Shown piece by piece: positions 43,158 through 53,731 of a stretch of DNA of 60,229 nt (positions are counted from its first letter, which is position 1; each line of letters begins with the position of its first letter). Location: positions 32,238-92,466 of the forward strand of contig WELA01001627.1 of NCBI GenBank assembly GCA_009602735.1. The letters are read 5' to 3'. This stretch comes from Mesotaenium endlicherianum (lineage: Eukaryota; Streptophyta; Zygnematophyceae; Zygnematales; Mesotaeniaceae). The notes below the pieces were generated by a model. That model made no database searches and was not told where the DNA came from. It saw only the letters and a program-made list of their open reading frames with translations. A program made the translations under genes and the position numbers.

Positions 43158-43685
43158 ACTGCATGGCTGGGCTCACTCAGTTCTTCACTGAGAGCTTTAC
43201 TTGTTAACACTACTCTTGCTATTAGCAATTCGACACTTGAGACTTCTGAGAACTTGGAAACTAACACAGCACTCACCATTTTAAGTGACCCTCGCACGCT
43301 TGCGGCGTTTGACCCAAACCTGTGCTAATCTCCTAACAGATTCTATTCTGCAGCTCTCTACTTTCTACCAGCGAGATCCTCTCTTGGAAACTCCTGAGGT
43401 CTAACCTTTCTATGATACACTTAGGAAGAAATCTTCCAGCGTCGGTAGAAGCGTGGCGCCCCGACTCTTCTATGGCCTTGGAAACTCCTTCTTCTTTGCG
43501 CTCCTTCTGCTTCTTCAGCTTCCTTTGACAACGATGCGAGCAAGAATGAGGCAGCTTCAGGCAGGACTCGTGCCTCTCACAGGCACCACACACTGTCCTC
43601 TCTCGAGAATGCCAGTGCTTAGTCACAGCGCTTAGCGTGCATGCCGTCCTTACCCAGCAGCTCTTACACAGCTTAGAAGTTGTCA
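43158..43685. repeat. Dispersed repeat R, copy 2, left part
   Basis: It matches 10777-11003 and 11489-11760 of copy 1. Near 43390-43405 (GGAAACTCCTGAGGTCTAAC) it has the site that carries the TRIM in copy 1, here without insertion. It ends at AGTTGTCA (43678-43685), the left target duplication of the hAT element. Confidence 0.75.
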
Positions 43686-43702
43686 CAGGGTTACGCCGTA
43701 CG
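43686..43702 (+). repeat. hAT terminal inverted repeat, left
   Basis: CAGGGTTACGCCGTACG pairs with the right end at 51702-51718 with one mismatch. The CAGGG start is typical of hAT elements. Confidence 0.93.
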
Positions 43703-44439
43703 CCGTACAGGCCGACCCTCGTACGCTTAATTAAGCGTACTGAACCAGTACGCACGTACTAAGCGTACGAATAATTTTCAACTCGTGCGCGCCGCCCAGT
43801 GACGCGCCGACGTATTCACGTCTGGCACTGCACGCTCCGTTTCACTTATTAGTTTAAAATTGTCGTCGATCGAAGCGATGAAACATGACAGTACATGCAG
43901 ACAAGTTTTATCAGCAACGGCGGGAACATAAAAAAACAAGTGAAAGTTTCACCAATATTTGGGCCACCATGACATTGGTTCCAATTTCCCTCTCTTGCAC
44001 ATACGCATCTGCTTCGGTGTAGTGCAGCCGCGAATATTTACAAGCCAAACTTGAGGCCTACTTAACAGCTCTGTAGCCTCTTGTTGTTCATTCTACATCT
44101 GCTGATCATTCTTGTAAGTTTCTTTACCTCGTTTTCATGACCTCGCTTCCTCGCTCGCTTGTTCTTGTTACTTGTATATGTATTCATGTTTTGTTTATGG
44201 AAGTTTTTTATTCCGTTTGTTTGTGGCTGGTTCTGGTAATGGATCTTCAATTAGGCTTAGCTCACTAGTGCTAACAATGTCAATGTTCATGTGAGAGGCA
44301 GGCCTACACAAAGAGCACAAAGTTGAACCCATCTAGCGCCTATCGACGTGCCACCGTCCACAGACAAGTGCATCAGGTCACATGCGCCTCTCCCCTCCTC
44401 TTTTCTGCTGTCTTTTTTGGCATGGGGGATCTATTTGGC

Positions 44440-47400
44440 TTGTCAGGGCTGGCTGCCAGCCCCTTGCTTGCTTTTGTGGGGCTGGCTGCCACCCCTGAGC
44501 TTGCTTTTGTCGGGGCTGGCTGCCAGCTCCTGCTTGCTTTTGTGGGGCTGGCTGCCACCCCTGAGCTTGCTTTTGTCGAGGCTGGCTGCCAGCTCCTGCT
44601 TGCTTTTGTGGGGCTGGCTGCCAGCCCCTTGCTATTTTAAGATTTTAGTTGGGGCTGGCTGCCAGTCCCTCTCTTGCATTTGTCGGGGCTGGCTGCCAGT
44701 CCCTCTCTTGCTTTTGCCGGGGCTGGCTGCCAGCCACCTGCTTGCTTTTGTGGAGCTGGCTGCCACTCCTGAGCTTGCTTTTGTTGAGGCTGGCTGCCAG
44801 TCCCCTGCTTGCTTTTGTGGGGCTGGCTGCCACCCCTGAGCTTGCTTTTGTCGGGGCTGGCTGCCAGCTCCTGCTAGCTTTTGTGGGGCTGGCTGCCAGC
44901 CCCTTGCTATTTTAAGATTTTAGTTGGGGCTCGCTGCCAGTCCCTCTCTTGCATTTGTCGGGGCTGGCTGCTAGTCCCTCTCTTGCTTTTGCCGGGGCTG
45001 GTTGCCAGCCACCTGCTTGCTTTTGTGGGGCTGGCTGCCACCCCTGAGCTTGCTTTTGTCGGGGCTGGCTGCCAGCCCCTTGCTATTTTAAGATTTTAGT
45101 TGGGGCTGGCTGCCAGTCCCTCTCTTGCATTTGTCGGGGCTGGCTGCCAGTCCCTCTCTTGCTTTTGCCGGGGCTGGCTGCCAGCCACCTGCTTGCTTTT
45201 GTGGGGCTGGCTGCCACCCCTGAGCTTGCTTTTGTCGAGGCTGGCTGCCAGTCCCCTGCTTGCTTTTGTGGGGCTGGCTGCCACCCCTGAGCTTGCTTTT
45301 GTCGGGGCTGGCTGCCAGCCCCCTGCTTGCTTTTGTGGGCCTGGCTGCCAGCCCCTTACTTGCTATTTTAAGATTTTAGTTGGGGCTGCCTGCCAGTCCC
45401 TCTCTTGCATTTGTCGGGGCTGGCTGCCAGTCTCTCTCTTGCGTTTGTCAAGGCTGGCTGCCAATCCCTTGCTTGCTTTTGTGGGGCTGGCTGCCACCCC
45501 TGAGCTTGCTTTTGTCGAGGCTGGCTGCTAGTCCCCAACTTTCTTGTGTGGGGCTAGCTGCCAGCCCTGAGCTTGCTTTTGTCGGGCTGGCTGCCAGCTC
45601 CTGCTTACTTTTGTGGGGCTGGCTGCCAGCCTCTTGCTATTTTAAGATTTTAGTTGGGGCTGGCTGCCAGTCCCTCTCTTGCGTTTGTTGGGACTGGCTG
45701 CCAGCCCCCTACTTGCTTTTGTGGGAGCTGGCTGCCAGCCCCCTGCTTGCTTTCGTGGGGCTGGCTGCCAGCCCCGAGCCTCCTTTTTTTGGGGCTGGCT
45801 GCCAGCCCCTTACTTGCTATTTTAAGGTTTTAGTTGGGGCTGCCTGCCAGTCCCTCTCTTGCGTTTGTCGGGGCTGGCTGCCAGCCCCCTGCTTGCTTTT
45901 GTCGGGGCTGGCTGCCAGCTCCTGCTTGCTTTTGTGGGGCTGGCTGCCAGCCTCTTGCTATTTTAAGATTTTAGTTGGGGCTGGCTGCCAATTCCTCTCT
46001 TGCGTTTGTTGGGACTGGCTGCCAGCCCCCTACTTGCTTTTGTGGGGCTGGCTGCTAGCCCTGAGCTTGCTTTTGTTGGGGCTGGCTGCCAGCCCCCTGC
46101 TCGCTTTTGTGGGGCTGGCTGCCAGGCCCTTACTTGCTATTTCAATGTTTTAGTTGGGGCTGGCTACCAGTCCCTCTCCTGCGTTTGTCGGGGCTAGCTA
46201 CCAGCCCCCTGCTTGCTTTTGTGGGGGCTGGCTGCCAGCCCCCTGCTTGCTTTCGTGGGGCTGGCTGCCAGCCCCGAGCTTCCTTTTTTTGGGGCTGGCT
46301 GCCAGCCCCTTACTTGCTATTTTAAGGTTTTAGTTGGGGCTGGCTGCCAGTCCCTCTCTTGCGTTTGTCGGGGCTGGCTGCCAGCCCCTTGCTTAATGTT
46401 TTAGGGTTTTACTTGGGGCGGGCTGCCAGCCCCTTGCTTGGTGTTTTAGGGTTTTAGTCGGGGCGGGCTGCCAGTCCCTTGCTCTGTGTTTTGGGATTTT
46501 AGTTGGGGCGGGCTGCCAGCCCCTTGCTTGCTTTTGTCGGCTTGCTTGCGTATTTGTTTCCTGTTGATTTGGACTAGCAGTCTGTTTCATAATTTTAAAA
46601 CATTGTCTACTTTTTTTTTGTCTTGTGTGAAGCAGGGCAAGACAAAGAGGAGTGAGTGGACCCCCCTTGTGCCTATCGACGCGCGCGCCTATCGACGCGT
46701 GAGCAACGAGAGGTGGACAGGTGCCTTGACCCTCCCTCCTTCCTCTTTCCCCTCTCTCTCGTGCCCCTTGTTTGCTTTTGTTGGGGCTGGCAGCCAGCCC
46801 CGAGCTTGCTTTTGTGGAGCTGGCTGCCAGCCCCGAGCTTCCTTTTTTAGGGGCTGGCTGCCCAACCCCTGCTTGCTTTTGCGGGGCTGGCTGCCAGCCC
46901 CTTACTTGCTATTCTAATGTTTAAGTTGGGACTGGCTACCAGTCCCGCTCTTGCGTTTGTCGGTGATGGCTACCAGCCCCCTGCTTGCTTTTGTGGGGGC
47001 TATCTGCCAGCCCTCAGCTTGCTTTTGTTGGGGCTGGCTGCCAGCTCCGAGCTTGCGTTTATTGGGGCTGGCTGCCAGCCCCTTACTTGCTATTTTAAGG
47101 TTTTAGTTGGGGCTGGCTGCCAGTCCCTCTCTTGCGTTTGTCGGGGCTGGCTGCCAGCCCCCTGCTTGCTTTTGTGGGGCTGGCTGCCAGCCCTAAGCTT
47201 GCTTTTGTCGGGGCTGGCTGCCAGCTCCGAGCTTGCGTTTATTGGGGCTGGCTGCCAGCCCCTTACTTGCTATTTTAAGGTTTTAGTTGGGGCTGGCTGC
47301 CAGTCCCTCTCTTGCGTTTGTCGGGGCTGGCTGCCAGCCCCCTGCTTGCTTTTGTGGGGGCTGGCTGCCAGCCCTGAGCTTGCTTTTGTCGGGGCTGGCT

Positions 47401-47670
47401 GACAGCCCCTTGCTAATTTAGGGTTTTAGTCGAGGCAGGCTGCTAGCCCCTTGCTGTTTTAAGGTTTTTGTTGGAGCTGGCTGCTAGTGTGCGCCTTGCT
47501 TAGTTTTAGGGGAGCTGGCTGCCAGGCTCGGGGCTGGCTGCTCCTGTCGGGGCTGGCTGCCAGCCCCGTGCTTGCTCTTGTCGGGGCTGGCCGCCAGCCC
47601 CTTGCTTGCTGTTTTAGGGTTTTAGGGTTTTAGGGTTTTAAAGTTTTAGGATTTTAAGTTGGGGCGGGCT
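44440..47670. repeat. Hairpin-forming minisatellite array in the hAT element
   Basis: Many units of GGGGCTGGCTGCCAGCCCC, a near-perfect palindrome with an 8-9 base stem and tiny loop, are separated by CTTGCTTGCTTTTGTCG or TGAGCTTGCTTTTGTCG. Blocks ending GCTATTTTAAGATTTTAGTTG give a higher-order period of several hundred bases. A non-repeat break lies at about 46560-46760. Open frames here (repeated GAGCQP, GLAASP) are by-products. Confidence 0.93.
47612..47640. repeat. Short TTTTAGGG tract
   Basis: Three consecutive TTTTAGGG units at the end of the minisatellite, followed by degenerate TTTTAAAG and TTTTAGGA. TTTTAGGG is the telomere unit of some green algae, but here it probably arose from the GTTTTAGGGTTTTAG spacers of the array. 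Confidence 0.7.
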
Positions 47671-47769
47671 GCCTGGCAATTATTGGCTTTTTTGGGGGTT
47701 GTTTGAATGACATCTTACTTTGTCTCTTATTGGTTCTTGTGCTTCATTATTGCAGGTTTCACCTTCATC

Positions 47770-50161
47770 ATGTCTCAACCATGCACTTCGTCTGGAGCAA
47801 CGCTTGCTGGAATGAGGACGTCCACCGGAGCTTTAAGCGCTCGTCTTCCCCCTAGGGCAGTTGCTGCAAGGTCTGGTCCAGAGTGGGGCCATGTGGCCAT
47901 CGTTGCGGAAGCCAAGTCCAAGAACTCATATCCGAAGGTGAAGTGCATTTATTGCCCTAGGGAGTTTACTGGTGGAGCCACGCGGATTCGTGGCCATTTC
48001 ACGGGAGGCTGTAAGGATGTTAGTCAGTGTGAGGAGGTTCCTGACAATGTTGTAGATCTCATGATTAGCCGTAGCAACGGTAGTGCTAGTTCTCTGTTGG
48101 GAACGCGACGTAGGAAGAGTGCCATGCAAGCTGCACGAAAGCGCGTGCATGAATGGGGTTTTGACGCTAGTGGCTCACCATGTGCAAGTGCTGGAGGGTC
48201 CCCCTCAGGCAGGGAGTCGAGTCAGACCTCTATAAGTGAAATGTTCCAGAAGATGAATGCTGATGTTGTCCATGAGACTGTCGCTCGCTTCTTCTATGGT
48301 ACTGGTTCATCATTCAATGTTGCTCGTAGTGAGTTCTTTAGGGACATGTTGGTTGCTGTCAGTAAGTACACCCAAGAAACGGGTGTTGTGTATGTCCCGA
48401 TGAAGGATAAGCCTCTCGGAAGTACCTTACTAGATAAAGAGGTGCTGAAGATAGAGGCTTGGGAGAATAAACAAAAGAAGGGACTCCCGCAGACAGGTTG
48501 TAGCATTGTAGCAGATGGGTGGACCGATCCATGCGGGCACCCTCTTCTTAACGTGCTTATGGTTGTGGGAGGCACTGAGATGTTCATGGATGCTATCAAC
48601 ACTGAGGGTGAAAGGAAAACGGGTGACTACATCGGTAACCACCTGCTTGCAGCCGTGGAGAAGATAGGGGCCGAAAATGTCGTACAGCTTTGCACAGACT
48701 CTGCAGCTAACATTTTAGCTGGTTGTAATGTGGTTCGCGAGAAGCACCCGCACATATATTGGACGCCTTGTGCTGCTCACATTTTGGACCTGCTGTTGAA
48801 AGACATAGGAAAGATAAAAGAGCTCGAGGGCATAATTGATAGCTTCAAGCACTTGGTCCAATTTGTTGCAAACCACCACATGCCTCACGCTCTTTACCGT
48901 GAGCATGGGGCAAGGCTTGGAAATAAATTGGAGTTGTTGAAGCCAGGGCCCACGAGGTTTGCTAGTAACTTCCTTTGCTTGCAAAGACTCATCGTTGTGA
49001 GGGATACCTTACAAGCTATGGTGTCTGAAAGAAGATGGTTTGAGTGGGCGGCAAAGAATGGTTGTGTAGGTGAGGCTACGGAGATTAGAGACCTAGTTCG
49101 CGACGATGAACTTTGGGAGCGAGTGAAGGTATGGATAGCTGTGTGTGAGCCGATCGTAGTTCTCCTTCGACTAGTCGACTCTCCACAACCTTCTCTCGGG
49201 AAGATCTGGGCTCGCATGAGTGCCATTAAAGAGCATGTGCTTGAGGTTGAAGGACTCAAACCGACACAAAGAACCCAAGTTAAGAAGGACGTGAAGGCTC
49301 GCTGGGACCAACTTCACAGCCCCCTACATTCTGCGGGTAAAAGTCTATTTTGATGTTGCTCACCTTTCTTGCTCGGCGGCTGCTGTTCTCTTGCATGCTT
49401 GTTATTGTGAGTTGATCATTGTTATTGTTATTGTGCTTGTTATTGTTATTGCTCTCTTTTTTGTGATGTGCATTGCGTTCTCATATACTGAGTGTGCTTC
49501 TTGACTTTGTTTGGCTACAGGCTACTATCTGGACCCCGAGTTCCAAGACCATGAGTCTTGGGCAGTTGAGAAGTGTCTACTAACCGATTGGTCCAACGTG
49601 CGGAATACCCTTGTCGGAGGGAGTGTGCTTGATCGAGCGTTGGTGGATCGAGAGTTGGCACTCTACCGGCAGAGCGGTGACATTTTTGGCGATGATGTTT
49701 GCAAGGCTAATAAGACTATGATGCCTGCTCACAAGTGGTGGGAAACATACGGAAGTCATTGTCCTAACCTTCAGCTTCTTGCTATGAGAATATTGTCACA
49801 ACCTGGTTCAGCAGCTGCATGTGAGAGAAATTGGTCTGAGTACGGGTTTGTTCATAGTCCGATTCGCAATAGGCTGCTCCCTACTAGAGCAAAGAAGTTG
49901 GTGTACGTGCATTCTATGTTGAGACTTCAGGAGAAGAGCTTGGACTTCCTTGGACCAAGTGTTGGCGCCACTCCATGGGTTGAAGAAGCGGAGTTCTTGG
50001 AGACACCTGAAGAGGAGGGTCTCAATCTTGCCATGCATGCCTCGTTGAGTGAGGAACAGGAGATAGAGGTAGAGGATGAGGAGGTGGAGGAAGAGGAGTT
50101 GGAGGAGCGACCTAGTGTTTTAGCTCCAGGAAGAAGGAGGCCTAGAGAGATCGGTTACTAG
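47770..50161 (+). CDS. hAT-family transposase, two exons, intact
   Basis: Exon 1 is 47770-49336 and exon 2 is 49521-50161; the GT-AG intron (GTAAAAG...GGCTACAG) keeps phase (GCG G / GC TAC), giving 735 residues. The ATG at 47770 follows a TTGCAG acceptor, so a 5' untranslated exon is likely. Residues 37-85 form a BED-type zinc finger (CIYCPREF...HFTGGC). About residues 225-380 match DUF659 of plant hAT proteins (IVADGWTDPCG, CTDSAANILAG, TPCAAHILDL). Exon 2 ends with the hAT dimerisation domain (MPAHKWWETYG, CPNLQLLAMRIL, ACERNWSEYG) and an acidic tail. The presumed catalytic Asp residues and the late Glu are present, and no stop or shift is seen. It would cut and paste the 8-kb element. Confidence 0.93.
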
Positions 50162-50249
50162 ATGTGTCTGTCAGCTAACATATATGTAGTAGAGGTAGCA
50201 TGTATTCTCACTCACTTTTTTTGGCTAAGTCACACTGCACTCTCTATTA

Positions 50250-51115
50250 AATTTGGCAATTATAAGTACTTCTTAGATCTTGTACACGCTTGTTAAGAGT
50301 TTGCATCTTCTTTACACTTCTTCATTGAAGCTTATTATACCCGATCAAAATGCAATGATATTGCTAAGCCTTCTTATTTTACTAATAAATAAGATAGGAA
50401 GTACAAAAACAATGCTCTGCCTAGCGGCTGTCTCAGTGTTCGACTTTTGGTCGATAAGTCAAATTTCACTCACTCTTAAAAGTAGCATATATAGGTACTT
50501 CTTAGTTCTTATACATGCTTGTTTAGAGTTTGAATCGTCTTTGTACTTCTTCATTTAAGCTTATTGTACTCCATTAAGAAGCAATGATACTTCTAAGCCT
50601 CCTTATTGAATTAATAAAATAATTACAAAGTACAAAAATATGCTCTGCTAAGCAGCCCTCTTAGTGTAAGACTTTTTGTGAATAAGTCAATCACTCTTAA
50701 ACGTAGCATTTATAGGTACTTGTTGGTGGTTATACATGCTTCTTAAGAGTTTGAATCTTCTTCACACTTGTTCATTGAAGCTTATTATACTCCATTAAGA
50801 AGCAATGATACTACTAAGCCTTCTTATTGAACTCATAAAATAGTTAGAAAGTACAGAAAACATGCTCTGCTAAGCGGCCCTCCCATGGTTAGACGTTTTG
50901 TCGAGAAATCAAATTTCAGTCACTCTTAAATATGGCATATATAAGAACTTCTTATTTCTTACACATGCTTGTTAAGAGTTTGAATCATGTATACACCTCT
51001 TCCTTCAAGCTTATTCTACTTGATAAAGTAGTAATGATACTCCTGACTGTTCTTGTTCAACTAATAAATCAATCAGGAAGTACAAAAAACAGGTCTGCTA
51101 AGCGGCCCTCCCAGA
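50250..51115. repeat. Four tandem copies of a ~225-bp AT-rich unit
   Basis: Units start near 50261, 50490, 50711 and 50939 with TATA(A/G)G-ACTTCTTA and share CATGCTTGTTAAGAGTTTG, AAGCTTATT and GCTCTGCTAAGCGGCCCTC. They lie directly after the transposase gene, inside the hAT element. Confidence 0.9.
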
Positions 51116-51198
51116 ATAGGAACGATAAATGCCGTCGACATTATTCATGGACAACGGGTATTTATATTGTTCGAACAAAATGCAGCTTACGTAAGATT

Positions 51199-51420
51199 CA
51201 GCGTGTGGCAGCGTGGTAAAGCATCGCTCCTTGCATACGGTGACTGGGGATCAAATCCGTTGGGTTGCACCTGATACGTGATTTATCATAATACTTTTTT
51301 CTCAGCAGATAGTGAATGCTAACTACAATGCAGCAAAGACTGGCCTGCCATAGAATCGTGCACGGCACTTCGGATAGCTCTCTGAACCCTGCACCTGGTG
51401 GCGGGAGTTCAAACCCGACC
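51199..51420 (+). other. Two tRNA-like promoter segments, possible SINE head
   Basis: The first has an A-box-like TGGCAGCGTGG (51206-51216), an anticodon-like CTCCTTGCATACGG and a B-box-like GGGATCAAATCC (51247-51258), resembling a decayed tRNA-Ala. The second has a B-box-like GGAGTTCAAACCC (51404-51416). Stems do not fold well enough for functional tRNAs. They may be internal polymerase III promoters of SINEs inserted in the hAT element. Confidence 0.35.
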
Positions 51421-51718
51421 GGTGACGCTCTGATGGTATAGTTTGATCAAGTGTTCGCTAGTCATCGTTTCAAATCGGGCAGTTAAAAATTCCGAACGCG
51501 CACGGAAAAAATTTGCCATTTTGAACAAAAACAAAAGTCTGACACGACATGGTATTTGTACACGTGCGACCGATATCAGACGTCGACGTCGTAGCTACTT
51601 GACGTCGACGCCGTCGTGACTTGGCGTACTAAGCGAACTAGTTCTTTTTTTTGAACACCGTACTAAGCGAACTAGCGTACTAGTCGAACTAAGCGTACAA
51701 GCGTACGACGTAACCCTG

Positions 51719-52192
51719 AGTTGTCATTCAGCATGCATGCATTGATTGGGATTGTCGCGCGTGACCGCTTAGCCTTTCAGCTGACAATCACGCCTATGTG
51801 GCTGGCTGGCAGCGTTTAGGATGAGCGCTCAAGCCGTGACTGGTCACCTGAGGGTCTGGCCGAGGCAGCACACAACGCCCTTTGCAACATCCTTGCTGCA
51901 CTTGGCTTGGATAGCCGATTGATCAGTACCTTTCTTGGCACTTGCTGGGCTGGCTCATTGCTGGTTCCATGCCCCTAGCCTTTCGGCTGGCTACTCTGTC
52001 CAAATCCCCATCCAGTCCTGGGTGTGGGTTTGCCGTGCCGTGACCACTTTGACAGTGATAACGACTTCAACATGACCGCTGACTGAGATAACTCGATCCT
52101 CTGGTCGGTGAGTCAATGCTGACTTCCCGTACCTGGGCGGCCGTGACTTGCGCTGCGCGTGCGGCACCGTCAAGTGGATAGCAGTCGCGACA
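51719..52192. repeat. Dispersed repeat R, copy 2, right part
   Basis: It continues R after the hAT insertion. Its end (ACCTGGGCGGCCGTG..., GATAGCAGTCGCGACA) matches 12120-12182 of copy 1. Confidence 0.7.
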
Positions 52193-53731
52193 CGCGTTGA
52201 TGCTTTTTTAGCGTGTATGACATTGTGACGCGGCCACATTTACTTCATGGGATGGTATTGAGAGTAAATCAAAAGGCGAGTTTACCGGCAGGTGTCGCTC
52301 GTCGCAGGGAAGTGATCGCATTTGCAGTCGCACCCACTCGTGGATGTTTTTTCCTGGAGCTAAACTGCCCTGAGGTGATCCCGACTAATTCCCAAATCTG
52401 CTCCAAATTGAACCTCGTGAAAGCGAACGAATGTCGCACTCATAAGTCGCATCAAAGCACGCACGCGGGTAATCACGTCTGCATGGATGGCTTGCACTCT
52501 TGGCTCGCAAGCGCTCGCACGAGGGTCTTGCAAAATTGTCCATATAGTTCGGCGTAGCTCCAAATGCATCCGAATTTGAGTCTTTCTGGCTTCTGCTTTG
52601 TCCAGATGGCATCGAGATGGCTACCTGACCGTTTTCCCGGTATGAGGCGCATATCTGAATAAGTTGTGATTGGTTAGCTCTCTCTCTCAATAGACGTACA
52701 TGTAGGCAGAATCTCCCAAGTTCGTTAATATTCATTCCAACTAACTTTGACTCGGAGACAATTGTTCGTAAAGAACGAAGAAGAGATCACACGTCAAAGT
52801 CCGCCTAAACGGACACCAACTGCCCTGCCACAGGAGAATGCCAGAGCAGGTCACTGTCAGCGACTCAGATTTTTGTGGCAAATGAACATTAAGCAGTAGG
52901 AGATGCACGGGTGTGTACTCGTGACCTCTAAATCATCTGAATGCATGTTCGTCATGCCCTGCAAAGGAATTATTCTCGCACTCTGAAGGCTCTGGCTATA
53001 CTTAGTGCTACTTCCTGCAGCAAGCAACTAAAGGGCGAAGCCACTCATGGCTATACAACTTGTTTCCGACTACTCAAGTAAATAGGTCACTAAGGTTTTG
53101 GTCTATACGAAGTTTAGAGAGCCACTCTTCTTATTCTTCTAGTCAGCATAGGGCTCCCCTCCTCTTCCACGGCCACTTCTATTTTAAAGGTCAAGCAACA
53201 TACTCTTTACTTTAGCTTGTGTCTTAAATAAGTCACCCAAATACCTGCTCGACTTTCCATTCTGGAAACAGCAATGATATGTAAACAGCGTCACTATCTT
53301 TGTGAAGCCTGGATGAGATAACTTTACTATCCTTCGTGTGCATGTTCTCTTTTGTGCTGGGCTAGGAGATCTATTGTGTCTCTTTCAAAGGTAGATTAAT
53401 ATGCCCACGAGGGTTGATAAGGTACTCCTATAAGAGGAAAATATCTTGGTATGCAGATGTGTAGCATCATCTACGAACATTTCAGATGCATGTCTCTGTG
53501 AGGTGCTTCAGAGTCTGGGATTGATATTCCTCTGCAATGATGGATCTTAGCAATGCGAGGTCCTAAGAGGCCGATACCTTCAGGCTCTTACACATTCCTT
53601 TCGAAGCTGAAGTAGTGTTCAAACCGGCTGTCTTGCAGACTCACTGGCTATACAGAACATCAGCAGACTAACACTTTGAAGGGCACACCACTTTTTGACC
53701 ATCACTTCCAGCTATACAATAGGACAATGAC
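52193..53731. other. Upstream region of the MYB gene, no other gene seen
   Basis: Short open frames show no domain. The 3' half presumably contains promoter and 5' untranslated sequence of the MYB gene. A tiny upstream frame, ATG ACA TGT CTC TGA at 53727-53741, overlaps the MYB start codon. Confidence 0.5.

Larger units (their letters stand above)
43678..51726 (+). mobile_element. Complete hAT transposon (8.03 kb) with AGTTGTCA target duplications
   Basis: The element proper is 43686-51718. The left end reads CAGGGTTACGCCGTACG; the reverse complement of the right end reads CAGGGTTACGTCGTACG. AGTTGTCA at 43678-43685 and 51719-51726 is a perfect 8-bp duplication, the hallmark of hAT insertion. 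Both ends carry AAGCGTAC/GTACGCTT-type subterminal motifs, probable transposase-binding sites. Inside are a hairpin minisatellite (44440-47670), a two-exon transposase with unbroken frame (47770-50161), a roughly 225-bp tandem repeat (50250-51115) and tRNA-like boxes (51206-51416). The intact ends and frame suggest it was active recently. Confidence 0.95.

Noticed and set aside
44323..47402. Repetitive open frames with GAGCQP/GLAASP peptides
   Set aside because: They are translations of the hairpin minisatellite in all frames. No conserved start and no selection for one frame is visible.
47612..47640. Interstitial telomere
   Set aside because: Only three TTTTAGGG units occur, and the same GTTTTAGGGTTTTAG words are part of the minisatellite spacers; a chromosome-end origin is not needed.
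44440..47670. Possible CRISPR-like array because of regular repeats
   Set aside because: Spacers are themselves repeated, the unit is a eukaryotic minisatellite inside a hAT element, and no cas genes exist.
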